DNA of 9,917 nucleotides from CAYFJO01 sp964343305 (GCA_964343305.1 CAYFJO010000409.1:1-9917), one strand, 5' to 3'; positions 1-8,683 are shown, counted from the stretch's first letter. The notes: a model not told the origin generated them from the letters alone. Made by a program: numbers and translations.

Positions 1-1896
<1,896 letters not shown>

Positions 1897-2140
1897 AAAC
1901 TGGCCTACGTTCTTTGCCTGTGACGAGCGTTGGAAAGACGGGCCAAATCAAAACGGACGTCGTTCTGCGGGGCATGGATTCGGACAGTGTTCTTGAGGCG
2001 ATTGTTGCTCGACATTAATTCCTCTTCTGCCACAACCCAAACAAGCTGCGACGCAAGCCTGTGGGAAGATCGCTCATGAGGCTAAGCGCGGAAAAAAACA
2101 ACCCGTTAATCGGAAGCCCGTTGTGCAACATCTGCTGTTC
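1897..2140. other. Intergenic gap between convergent genes, possible degenerate repeat-derived short ORF at 2076-2210
   Basis: This 244-bp stretch separates the kinase gene from the convergent membrane-protein gene. I see no tRNA, no clear hairpin with a T-run and no long ORF. A short + frame starts at an ATG at 2076 (MRLSAEKNNPLIG...) and runs about 44 codons to a TGA at 2208-2210, overlapping the 3' end of the opposite gene. It reminds me of multi-copy hypothetical sequences in Rhodopirellula (DUF1589-like), but that is memory only. It has no ribosome binding site, so it is probably a repeat fragment and not a gene. Confidence 0.3.
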
Positions 2141-2686
2141 TTACAGATCCGTTCTGCCGTGCGTTGCCGCAACTTTGCGCAGTGAATTCTGGATCCGCAA
2201 AACGTCCTGATCGAAATAGTACTGCCCGATCAAGGCAATGTTGGGCGGACATGGTCGTTCGGACGACGACATGTGATCGAAGCGGTCGCCCAATCGAACC
2301 GACTCGTCACCCTCGATCTTCAAGGCCAATTCCGGGCGCTTTCGTCGGTTGTCGCTGTGCCGGTTCACGAAGATCTCAATAACGTTGATCGCTTTGACCT
2401 CGTTCCACGCAATATGAACGACCGGCTGGTTGATTGTCAGCGAGCCCACCTCCAAGCCGTTGCCATCCGCCCGAAGTATCAGCGGTGGGCTGACGAGGTT
2501 CCTTAAGCTGCCGAGCAAGGCCAGCGCACCCACGCCAAAGCACGTCCAAAACACAAGCGGATCAAACCCCTCCTTTACAACAAACTGAGTAAAACGCATG
2601 TCGAGTGCGACACCGATGAAACATGCACCAACCATGATGCCCACTTTGGCCCAGACGCGTTTGTAGTACTGACAGTACTCCTTCAT
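2141..2686 (-). CDS. Small membrane protein with two N-terminal helices and a PH-like C-terminal domain
   Basis: The product is 181 aa. It starts at an ATG (2684-2686) with a GGGGAG stretch about 12 nt upstream. Two hydrophobic helices are visible: roughly residues 14-31 and 43-65. They are followed by a soluble part with the pattern PPLILRADGNGLEV...HIAWNEVKAINVIEI. A short two-helix anchor followed by a strand-rich section with 'I.W.EV..I' matches the STM3941-like/bacterial PH-domain style of membrane protein, but I assign this by pattern only. The C-terminus (about 125-181) is charged and helical. No enzymatic motif is visible. It is on the same strand as the FG-GAP gene upstream, 135 bp away, with a hairpin between them, so it may be transcribed separately. 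Function unknown. Confidence 0.7.
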   Translation of the reverse strand: MKEYCQYYKRVWAKVGIMVGACFIGVALDMRFTQFVVKEGFDPLVFWTCFGVGALALLGSLRNLVSPPLILRADGNGLEVGSLTINQPVVHIAWNEVKAINVIEIFVNRHSDNRRKRPELALKIEGDESVRLGDRFDHMSSSERPCPPNIALIGQYYFDQDVLRIQNSLRKVAATHGRTDL

Positions 2687-2797
2687 GGCTTGTTCGACTC
2701 CCCGCGACTGGGATCACCCTTCCTTCTTGGTCCTCGGCCTGGCCATCGGCGCACCTATACCGCCGGCAGTTTGTATTGTACGTCGCGACAAGCTGGT

Positions 2798-2819
2798 AAC
2801 TCGTCGCTACGAACGAGTT
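2798..2819 (-). terminator. Hairpin just after the FG-GAP protein gene, possible terminator without T-run
   Basis: Arms AACTCGT (2798-2804) and ACGAGTT (2813-2819) form a 7-bp stem with an 8-nt loop, placed 2 nt after the stop codon of the minus-strand gene. No T-run follows on that strand, so it is not a classical intrinsic terminator. It may be a transcript-end or stability hairpin, or chance. Confidence 0.3.
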
Positions 2820-2821
2820 TG

Positions 2822-4003
2822 CTATCTCTCATTAAAAAAGACGACCAAGTTCTTGGTCTGACGAGCCGCTACGACGATGTCGATTTTGCCGTCGTTGTTC
2901 AGGTCTGCAACTTTGATGTCTTCGACGGCTACTTCTTCCGCGGAAATCTTCGTGTCGCGCCATTGGCTTCCCTCTTTGTCCAGCGGCGTGAACATTTTGA
3001 TTCCTGGGATTTTAGGCCCTGGCACTCCTGGATTGTCGTTCATCGCTCGCCAGCCGACGACGATTTGGTCGGAACCGACGCCGAGGTAATCGGCACACGC
3101 GATCGCATGTCCGTCTTTGAGCGCCTTGTCCAAGACCTTGAGCGGCTGCCAGAGATCGCCTTTTTTGCTGGGCTCGGCATAAACCGCCGAAACGTTCCCA
3201 TGCTTAGGTTCGATCGTCGCAATGAATCGCTTGCCATTGGGCAGCATGCCGTCGCGAATCTCGCCGGCGAAATTCTCTGTCAACTGCGTGGCCTTCCAAC
3301 CGACCTTCTGTCGATCGAGATGCCACACACCTTCTTTGCCCGCGATGATCATTTCTTCTTCCTTGTCGTCGTCCCAGTTGACCACGTGAAAGTTGTGCGA
3401 CAGGTGCATGAACTCGCAAATGACATCGTACTTCCAATCGCCCGCGGGATCCTCCGGCATGATGTATTCAAGCAGCCGTAGGCCGTTGCCGTCGCCATTC
3501 ACACTGCCGCGACCACGAAGAGGTTTTACGGCGAGACGATACTCGTTGCCTTGCGCGCGAATCCAATGCATGCGATGCGTGCTGGGATCGTTGTATAATT
3601 TCACGGGCTTCCACATCTTCGTCCGGTCCTTTGGCGGGATGAGATAAAAGACGGCGCCGTCTTTGAGTGTCTCACGGTAATTCCACTGACCACCGACTGC
3701 GATTTCGCATTTCCCATCGCCGTCGATGTCGCGGGCCGTGACACAGACGTTGTCGCGCTGCGTAAGATCGCGAGCGATCACGTGCTTGGTCCACTTGGGA
3801 TTTTCATACCATTGGATCGTCTTCTTGTCGGCCAGCACGATGTCCGTCTTGCCATCGCCGTCCACATCGGTCAACTGAACGCCGTAGCCGATTTCAATTT
3901 TGTCGATTTCCTCGGCACGCCATTTGAATTCGGGAATGGGCTCGGCATGGAGAACGCTTACGACGCTGACGGCAATGCAAAGTGGCAGTAATCGATTTCG
4001 CAT
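2822..4003 (-). CDS. Secreted FG-GAP/VCBS repeat beta-propeller protein
   Basis: The product is 393 aa with an N-terminal Sec signal peptide (MRNRLLPLCIAVSVVSVLHA, likely cleaved after A20). The ATG start (4001-4003) is supported by a GGAG seven bases upstream. Calcium-binding loops of the D-x-D-G-D-G-K type occur at residues 46-54, 92-100 and 367-375, with more degenerate versions between (for example around NWDDDKEEE). The pattern 'IQWYENPKWTKHVI' recurs in loose form, as in planctomycete VCBS proteins related to the propeller part of aldos-2-ulose dehydratase. The whole mature chain is probably one propeller. No catalytic residues can be claimed. It is the last strong gene of the minus-strand group with sulfatase and oxidoreductase, which suggests a role in binding or processing extracellular carbohydrate, but this is inference from context. 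Confidence 0.85.
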   Translation of the reverse strand: MRNRLLPLCIAVSVVSVLHAEPIPEFKWRAEEIDKIEIGYGVQLTDVDGDGKTDIVLADKKTIQWYENPKWTKHVIARDLTQRDNVCVTARDIDGDGKCEIAVGGQWNYRETLKDGAVFYLIPPKDRTKMWKPVKLYNDPSTHRMHWIRAQGNEYRLAVKPLRGRGSVNGDGNGLRLLEYIMPEDPAGDWKYDVICEFMHLSHNFHVVNWDDDKEEEMIIAGKEGVWHLDRQKVGWKATQLTENFAGEIRDGMLPNGKRFIATIEPKHGNVSAVYAEPSKKGDLWQPLKVLDKALKDGHAIACADYLGVGSDQIVVGWRAMNDNPGVPGPKIPGIKMFTPLDKEGSQWRDTKISAEEVAVEDIKVADLNNDGKIDIVVAARQTKNLVVFFNER

Positions 4004-4065
4004 ATTGAATCTCCGATGATGTTGCGTTTAGGTGCGCCTATTAATCTAATTCTGTTTGGCATTCG

Positions 4066-4083
4066 CGTCCATCATCGTCCATC
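4066..4083. repeat. Short direct repeat CGTCCATC x2
   Basis: CGTCCATC occurs at 4066-4073 and again at 4076-4083, separated by AT, in the 117-bp gap between the DUF1501 remnant and the FG-GAP gene. It is 47-62 bp upstream of the FG-GAP start, so it could be an operator-like direct repeat for that gene, but eight-base repeats also arise by chance. Confidence 0.25.
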
Positions 4084-4120
4084 TTAGTCGGACAGCGCCA
4101 CTTTACGTCGGGCAGGTATC

Positions 4121-4650
4121 CTAACTCAAGATCTCGTCAACAACCCGTGCTTCCTCGACACCGGTGAGCCGCTCCTTGAGGCCGTTGCGTTGGACGAACA
4201 ACTCTTCGTGATGTAGCCCCAGCAAATGCAGAATCGTGGCATGCCAATCGGGCACGCTGACTTTGTCTTCCACCGCCGCGAAGCCAAGGTCGTCGGTTGC
4301 GCCCAGTCGGGCTCCGGGTTTGACGCCGCCGCCGGCCAGCCAAGTGACCATCGCATTCTTGTTGTGATCGCGACCAGCTTTGTTGGGGTCTTTGTCTGCC
4401 GGAAGTTGAGCGATCGGCAGTCGCCCCATTTCGCCGCCCCACACAATCAGCGTCTCGTCCAACAGACCGCGCTGTTGTAAATCTGCCAACAAACCCGCGA
4501 TCGGTTTGTCCGTCCGCTGACAGGCCTTGCGCAGCGATGGGCCAACGTTGCTGTGGGTGTCCCAGACCTGAGAGTTAATAAACAACTGAACAAAGCGCAC
4601 GCCCCGTTCGACCAACCGCCGGTCACAAAACGGACGTGAGTGTCGCTCAT
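4121..4650 (-). pseudogene. DUF1501 protein, C-terminal remnant lacking its N-terminal two-thirds
   Basis: The readable homology begins at RRLVERGVRFVQLF near 4620 and continues in one frame to a TAG at 4121-4123. It includes motifs typical of the DUF1501 family (alkaline phosphatase/sulfatase superfold): LLDETLIVWGGEMGR, GRDHNKNAMVTWLAGGGVKPG, GATDDLGFAAVEDKVSVPDWHATILHLLGL and a C-terminal RLTGVEEARVVDEILS. Family members are usually well over 400 aa and exported; only about 165 are present here, with no signal peptide and no proper ATG in frame (the first start-like codon is a TTG at 4613-4615). The missing part would lie exactly where the oxidoreductase gene ends: that gene's TGA (4647-4649) overlaps the remnant's upstream frame. 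The simplest reading is a deletion that removed the 5' part and joined the rest to the oxidoreductase gene. An assembly chimera is an alternative. Function is probably lost; the surviving part is otherwise free of stops. Confidence 0.75.
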
Positions 4651-5966
4651 GTAAGGTTCCAACCTTTGCGGTATTCGCGTTTGATCAGCGGATCGGCTTC
4701 GGGGGCGTTGGTCGCTTTCAGGTTTTCGTGGTCCCACTGGAGTCTTTTGGCAACACGAAAGGCGACATTGCCCAAGTGGTTGGCTTCAGTGAGCCAGCCC
4801 GCGTATTCGAAATTGCACGTCGTCGGCTCGCCTGTCTTGCAGGCGTGAATCCACTCGGCGTGATGCCCCCGAGAGGCGGGAATGAAGGGCTCGGGGCGTT
4901 CAATCGAATCCGGCAATGTGACGTGTTTTCCGTAGTCGGACAACACCATTCCCTTGTCGCCGATGAACAGCACACCGCTGCCGTACTGCGGGATCTTTTT
5001 GTCCAACCAGATTTGCGGTTTGTTGACGCCTTGATACCACGTCAACGAAACTGGCGGCATGTCGCCGCGTGCACCGTACGTGTAGGTGGCTTGCATCGAA
5101 GCGGGGGCGATCTCGGCATGCACTGGTGGACCAGATGCTTCAATGGTCAGCGGATGGTCGAGCTTCAGCGCCCAAAACGGCAGATCCACCCAATGGCTGC
5201 CCAGGTCCGACATCGTCCCGTTGCCGAAGTCCCACCAACGATACCATCGAGGACCGGGGACATAGACGTTGCTGAACGGACGTTCCGGCGCGGGGCCGAG
5301 CCATAGGTCCCAATCCAAACCACTCGGAATGGGGTCGGCTTTGGCCGGCCGGTCTTGCACGAAGATGATGTCGCGAGCCTTTTTAAAGTCGGCTTCGCTG
5401 GCATGCCAACCCCAGGCACGCGACACCCAGACGTGACACTCGCGCACCGCGCCGATCGATCCCGATTGGATCAACTCGACAACTCTCCGATAGTTGTTGC
5501 CGGCATGGATTTGCGTACCCATCTGTGTGGCGACTTTGGCCTTGTTGGCCGCTTTGCGGATTACGCGGGCTTCCCAGACGCTGTGTGTCAGCGGTTTTTC
5601 GCAATAAACATGCTTGCCGAGTTGTAGCGCCGGCAGTGTGGCGAAGGCGTGTGTGTGTTCGCACGTGCTGACAACCACGGCGTCGAATTCCTTCGCGTGG
5701 TCGTACAACTTGCGAAAGTCCTTTTCCTTGCGAGCATTTGGATGGCGATTGGCACCGTAGTTGAGACTCTTCTCGCTGACGTCGCACAGCGCAACGATGT
5801 TCTGCGATTCGACGTTTCGCATGTTCGACGCGCCCCGTCCGCCGGAGCCGATGATGGCGATGTTGAGTTTTTCGTTGAGGTTCTTGCCTCGAAGAATTGT
5901 CGGAACGGCGAAGAGTGTCGAACTGGCGATCGCGGTTGTTTTCAGAAAATTGCGGCGAGTGGACAT
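4647..5966 (-). CDS. Tat-exported Gfo/Idh/MocA family oxidoreductase
   Basis: The product is 439 aa, starting at an ATG (5964-5966) with AAGG eight bases upstream. The N-terminus MSTRRNFLKTTAIASSTLFAVP is a twin-arginine signal (S-T-R-R-x-F-L-K), so the enzyme is likely exported folded with its cofactor. A Rossmann NAD(P)-binding loop GSGGRG is at 40-45, and the family EKP motif (CEKPLTHSVWEAR) is at 123-125, its lysine being the usual catalytic/cofactor-contacting residue. The C-terminal substrate domain includes SDLGSHWVDLPFWAL and GHHAEWIHACKTGEP. The end KREYRKGW is typical for planctomycete paralogs, so the gene looks complete. Such enzymes oxidise, reduce or epimerise sugars; exported members include NAD-dependent glycosidases such as GH109, but the substrate here is unknown. 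It lies 115 bp downstream of the sulfatase on the same strand and runs straight into the broken DUF1501 gene. Confidence 0.92.
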   Translation of the reverse strand: MSTRRNFLKTTAIASSTLFAVPTILRGKNLNEKLNIAIIGSGGRGASNMRNVESQNIVALCDVSEKSLNYGANRHPNARKEKDFRKLYDHAKEFDAVVVSTCEHTHAFATLPALQLGKHVYCEKPLTHSVWEARVIRKAANKAKVATQMGTQIHAGNNYRRVVELIQSGSIGAVRECHVWVSRAWGWHASEADFKKARDIIFVQDRPAKADPIPSGLDWDLWLGPAPERPFSNVYVPGPRWYRWWDFGNGTMSDLGSHWVDLPFWALKLDHPLTIEASGPPVHAEIAPASMQATYTYGARGDMPPVSLTWYQGVNKPQIWLDKKIPQYGSGVLFIGDKGMVLSDYGKHVTLPDSIERPEPFIPASRGHHAEWIHACKTGEPTTCNFEYAGWLTEANHLGNVAFRVAKRLQWDHENLKATNAPEADPLIKREYRKGWNLT

Positions 5967-6003
5967 GTTTTGTACCTTGCTTGAAATATGGGGCGCGGAA
6001 AAC

Positions 6004-6079
6004 CGTAGGCCGGAACAAGCCGTGCGCAGTTCCGGAGCGAGTCAATGCCGGAACTGCGCACGGCTTGTTCCGGCCTACG
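6004..6079. repeat. Perfect 32-bp inverted repeat with 12-nt loop (REP-like palindrome)
   Basis: Arms 6004-6035 and 6048-6079 are exact reverse complements; the left arm starts CGTAGGCCGGAACAAGCC and the loop is AGCGAGTCAATG. It begins 2 nt after the sulfatase stop and ends 37 nt before the oxidoreductase start. The GGCCGGAAC/GTTCCGGCC ends resemble the REP-like palindromes that I recall as common in planctomycetes and usually mobilised by a RAYT (REP-associated tyrosine transposase); no transposase is in this window. In RNA it would form a very stable hairpin that could end transcription or protect the sulfatase message and lower expression of the downstream gene. Confidence 0.85.
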
Positions 6080-6081
6080 AA

Positions 6082-7515
6082 TTATTTTCTTTTGGCAATC
6101 GCCGCAGCTTCGGCGGTTGGGTCGTAGTTGGGGTTGGATTCCGTGGGGACGGGCGCACCAATTGTCTTGCGCCACCTGATTAACTCGTCATGCAATTCCT
6201 TTGCCTTGTCCGGCATCAACTTGGCGAGATTGTTTTGCTCGCCAATGTCATCACGCAGATTGTACAGTTCCAGCCCGCCATCTTCAAAATATTCATGCAA
6301 TTTCCAGTCGCCCAAGCGAATCAAACTGCACGGCCGACTGCGATACAACGGATCTCGCTGTTCGTTGTTGCGCGAATAACTTTGCAGATACGCGGGAAAG
6401 TGCCAGTACAAGGCGCGCGGCTCCACCGACGGCCGACCTTGAAATAACGGTACAAGATTGACGCCGTCCAGCGGTTGGTCTTCGGGCAGTTTCGCCCCCG
6501 TGATTTCGCAAAACGTCGGATATAGATCGACGCCGATGATCGGTTCGTTCGACTTCGTGCCCGGCTTAACGACTCCCGGCCACTTCACGAAAAACGGCTC
6601 CCGAATACCGCCTTCGTAATAAGTGCCCTTGTAACCCTTCAGTGGCTTCATCGATGTGGCTGGCCCATAGCCGCCGTTGTCCGAGAAGTAGATGACGACC
6701 GTGTTTTCGGTCAGTCCCAACTCGTCGAGCTTCGCCGCGAGTCGCCCCGCGCCTTCATCCACGCTTTGAATCATTGCCGCCATCACCGCGTGATCGTGGA
6801 GTTCACCTTTTTCTTTGTCTTGATACTTCTTGATGAGATCCCTCTTGCCTTGAAGCGGAGTGTGCACCGCAAAGTGCGTCAAATAAAGGAACCACGGACT
6901 GTCCTTGTTCGTTTCAATGAATTTGATCGCCTCGTCGTACAACCGATCGGTGACATACTCGCCCTTCGGCGCGTCCTGCAAACCAGGCACTTTGCCATGC
7001 GGTGGAAAATAACCTCGCGGCGGGCCGCCCGAATGTGTGCCGCCGATGTTGACGTCAAAGCCATACGGCAACGGATCGGCGCTCAAGTGCCACTTGCCCA
7101 TCGTCGCCGTTTTGTAACCGGCCTTTCGAATGCAATGTGCCCAGGTGACAATGTCGGTCCGCAGCGTGCTCGTCCCGGCAATGTGGTTCAATTTGCCAAA
7201 CTTCGGATTGCCGCGCCGCGATGTGCCAACGTTGTAAATCTCGTGCCTCGGCGTGTATTGTCCGGACAGCAAACAAGCACGCGCCGGCGCGCAATTCGCC
7301 GCACACGAATAGGCGTCCGTAAAGATCATCCCTTCGCTGGCCAGCCGATCGAGGTGCGGGGTCTCGTAAAAATCCGAGCCCATGAATCCACAGTCCTTCC
7401 AGCCCAGATCGTCCATAAAAATGAACAACACATTTGGCCGCGACTCGGATCGGGCGACACTTGCAAAACAAACAGTGACGAAAATCAAAAGAGTTATTAG
7501 GAATCGAACTTTCAT
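6082..7515 (-). CDS. Secreted Cys-type sulfatase (arylsulfatase family)
   Basis: The product is 477 aa and hydrolyses sulfate esters, probably of polysaccharides, outside the cytoplasm. The chosen ATG (7513-7515) begins a signal peptide (MKVRFLITLLIFVTVCFASVA) directly before the sulfatase core SRPNVLFIFMDDLGW; AAGG lies five bases upstream. A start at 7725 is possible by frame alone but would overlap the divergent gene. Key residues: metal ligands D35 and D36; C75 in CAPAR (C-x-P-x-R), the site turned into formylglycine by an FGE or similar enzyme; K141 and H143 in MGKWHLS; H218 in HFAVHTPL; D279 and N280 in SDNGG. All active-site positions are intact and the length is normal. The substrate cannot be named; the Tat oxidoreductase and DUF1501 remnant downstream fit a polysaccharide-catabolic group. 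An FGE gene must lie elsewhere. Confidence 0.94.
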   Translation of the reverse strand: MKVRFLITLLIFVTVCFASVARSESRPNVLFIFMDDLGWKDCGFMGSDFYETPHLDRLASEGMIFTDAYSCAANCAPARACLLSGQYTPRHEIYNVGTSRRGNPKFGKLNHIAGTSTLRTDIVTWAHCIRKAGYKTATMGKWHLSADPLPYGFDVNIGGTHSGGPPRGYFPPHGKVPGLQDAPKGEYVTDRLYDEAIKFIETNKDSPWFLYLTHFAVHTPLQGKRDLIKKYQDKEKGELHDHAVMAAMIQSVDEGAGRLAAKLDELGLTENTVVIYFSDNGGYGPATSMKPLKGYKGTYYEGGIREPFFVKWPGVVKPGTKSNEPIIGVDLYPTFCEITGAKLPEDQPLDGVNLVPLFQGRPSVEPRALYWHFPAYLQSYSRNNEQRDPLYRSRPCSLIRLGDWKLHEYFEDGGLELYNLRDDIGEQNNLAKLMPDKAKELHDELIRWRKTIGAPVPTESNPNYDPTAEAAAIAKRK

Positions 7516-7576
7516 AAAAACCTTGGATGCTCGTGAAGGGAATGAAAATGTGACTATCGAGGCGACGTACGCGGCC

Positions 7577-7584
7577 ATTATAAT
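7577..7584. promoter_or_regulatory. Palindromic ATTATAAT, candidate shared -10 box in the divergent intergenic region
   Basis: ATTATAAT reads TATAAT on both strands (7579-7584 on +, 7577-7582 on -) and lies in the 126-bp gap between the divergent sulfatase and deiodinase-like genes, about 60 bp from each start. No convincing -35 TTGACA at 17 bp is visible on either side, so promoter activity is tentative. Confidence 0.3.
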
Positions 7585-7629
7585 TACTCTGGTAACCGGC
7601 AAACAGAAGCACACTCGTCGAAATTGAAA

Positions 7630-7634
7630 AAGGA
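7630..7634 (+). promoter_or_regulatory. Ribosome binding site that fixes the start of the deiodinase-like gene
   Basis: AAGGA lies seven bases before the ATG at 7642. It favours that ATG over the in-frame TTG at 7624, which would put the site inside the coding region. Confidence 0.6.
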
Positions 7635-7641
7635 AAATGAT

Positions 7642-8523
7642 ATGAAACAGATCATTGCCGTACTGGCAGTTTGGGCGACTTTGACCGTGTTTCCGAACGA
7701 AAACCTTCAGGGGCAAGGACGGCAAAGTTCGAAACCGAAGCCCAATCAGTCAAAAAAAGTTCAAACTCGTGACATGACGCGCCTGCTCATTCGGTTTGAC
7801 AAGAACAAGGATCAAATGCTCGACGAGTCGGAGTTGCCGGCGAATTACTTTCGCCGGCTTCGGGCGTCCGACGTCAACAAAGATGGCAAGCTGTCGCGCG
7901 ATGAGTTGAAAGCGGTTCGCATGAATTCGGCGAACCGACCGTCGGCGAGCAAGCGGCCAGGCGAAGTGATCACCGGGCCAGCCAAAGGAGAGCGATACTC
8001 TGACACATTGAAAGTCGGCCAAGCGGCGCCTAATTTCACTTTGAGCGATCCAGCAGGCGGCCGCAAGGTCACACTCTCCGCCTTTCAAGGCAAACGTCCC
8101 GTCGTGCTGATTTTTGGCAGCTACACGTGACCGCCCTTTCGTCGCCAGGCTGGCGACCTCGAACGGCTTTATCAAACTTACAAAGACCGCGCCGAATTCC
8201 TACTCGTGTACATTCGCGAAGCTCATCCCGATTCTGTCCTGTTGAGCAAGGTCGACGGCAAGGAAGTTCTGCAAAAGGTGCTTCAGACCGAATCGTTGCT
8301 TGAGCGCAACGCGACAGCCCAAACGTGTACGGCAACCTTGAACCTGACGATCCCGACCGTGGTGGACAAAGCGGATAATAAAGTCAACGCCGCTTACGCC
8401 GGCTGGCCGGAACGATTGGCAATCGTCGGAGTCGATGGCTCCCTTGCCTACTATGGCGGCAAAGGCCCCGGAGGATTTAAGACACAGGAAATCGAAGCGT
8501 GGCTGAAAACGAACGTTGACTAG
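7642..8523 (+). CDS. Exported EF-hand/deiodinase-like selenoprotein (in-frame TGA at 8128-8130 read as Sec)
   Basis: Read through, this is 293 aa. MKQIIAVLAVWATLTVF is a signal peptide. Two canonical 12-residue EF-hand loops follow, at 53-64 (DKNKDQMLDESE) and 77-88 (DVNKDGKLSRDE). From about 125 comes a thioredoxin-fold redoxin domain of the iodothyronine deiodinase type: VGQAAPNFTLSD, then VVLIFGSYT-U163-PPFRRQ. Vertebrate deiodinases have FGSCT-Sec-P at this spot, and many bacterial relatives have Cys. After the TGA the frame is open for 130 codons with family motifs: VYIREAH (E193, H195), IPTVVD, YAGWPERLAIVGVDG and YYGGKGPGGF. The U-to-H distance of 32 residues matches what I recall for mouse Dio3. 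The Dio Cys two before Sec is Tyr here; C229 could be the resolving thiol. A SECIS-like hairpin follows the TGA. Likely a selenol-dependent reductase or peroxidase; true deiodination is not implied. Alternative: nonsense mutation or sequencing error of a TGC/TGT codon. Confidence 0.85.
8131..8166 (+). promoter_or_regulatory. Candidate bacterial SECIS element directly after the Sec codon
   Basis: GTCGCC (8141-8146) pairs with GGCGAC (8152-8157) around the loop AGGCU. A lower pairing CCG (8131-8133) with CGG (8164-8166) may close an internal loop. The loop begins 16 nt after the TGA and has two G residues (8148, 8149). The E. coli fdhF SECIS, as I recall it, has loop AGGUCU beginning 17 nt after its UGA, so spacing and loop are very close. 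It would recruit SelB with Sec-tRNA. The same bases also encode RRQAGDLE, so the structure must coexist with the protein sequence. No folding program was run. Confidence 0.7.
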
Positions 8524-8567
8524 TTAGACAGCGCCACATTGAAGCGCGACAGCATGTGCAAGTGCTT

Positions 8568-8666
8568 ATGAACAAATCGTTCAACGGCAAGCCGTCGGAT
8601 TACCGCGGAGTGACGCCCGGCGAAGATCGCGGTGCCTCCGAAGTCAACGCGCCGGGTCTAAAGTAA
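8568..8666 (+). other. Possible 32-codon small ORF before purB
   Basis: ATG at 8568 opens MNKSFNGKPSDYRGVTPGEDRG... and stops with TAA at 8664-8666, 21 bp before purB. There is no good ribosome binding site and I recognise no family. Weak complementary segments (ACCGCG 8602-8607 with CGCGGT 8628-8633) lie inside. It could be a leader peptide, a repeat remnant or chance; the 164-bp gap holds nothing else clear. Confidence 0.2.
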
Positions 8667-8676
8667 TCGTCAAAAC

Positions 8677-8683
8677 AAGGAGG
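8677..8683 (+). promoter_or_regulatory. Strong Shine-Dalgarno of purB
   Basis: AAGGAGG lies four bases before the ATG at 8688. It fixes the start of a gene whose reading frame has no stop inside the window. Confidence 0.75.

Noticed and set aside
2690..3481. 263-aa plus-strand frame
   Set aside because: Antisense shadow of the FG-GAP protein gene; no family motif and no ribosome binding site.
4447..4650. ORF from the ATG overlapping the oxidoreductase stop (MSDTHVRF...)
   Set aside because: It is a shifted frame over clear DUF1501 coding sequence and yields an unrelated low-quality peptide.
5383..6045. 220-aa minus-strand frame, and a 192-aa plus-strand frame at 4728-5306
   Set aside because: Out-of-frame and antisense shadows of the oxidoreductase; the 220-aa frame also runs through the palindrome.
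6766..7500. 244-aa plus-strand frame
   Set aside because: Antisense to the sulfatase, whose catalytic residues show that the minus strand is coding.
6082..7725. Longer sulfatase start at 7725
   Set aside because: It would overlap the divergent gene's start and ribosome binding site and put about 70 non-homologous residues before a clear signal peptide.
7624..8130. Short 168-aa protein ending at the TGA, plus a separate 105-aa gene from 8206
   Set aside because: The two halves are one frame, the second has no ribosome binding site and starts mid-domain, and the TGA lies at the known Sec position with a SECIS-like hairpin behind it.
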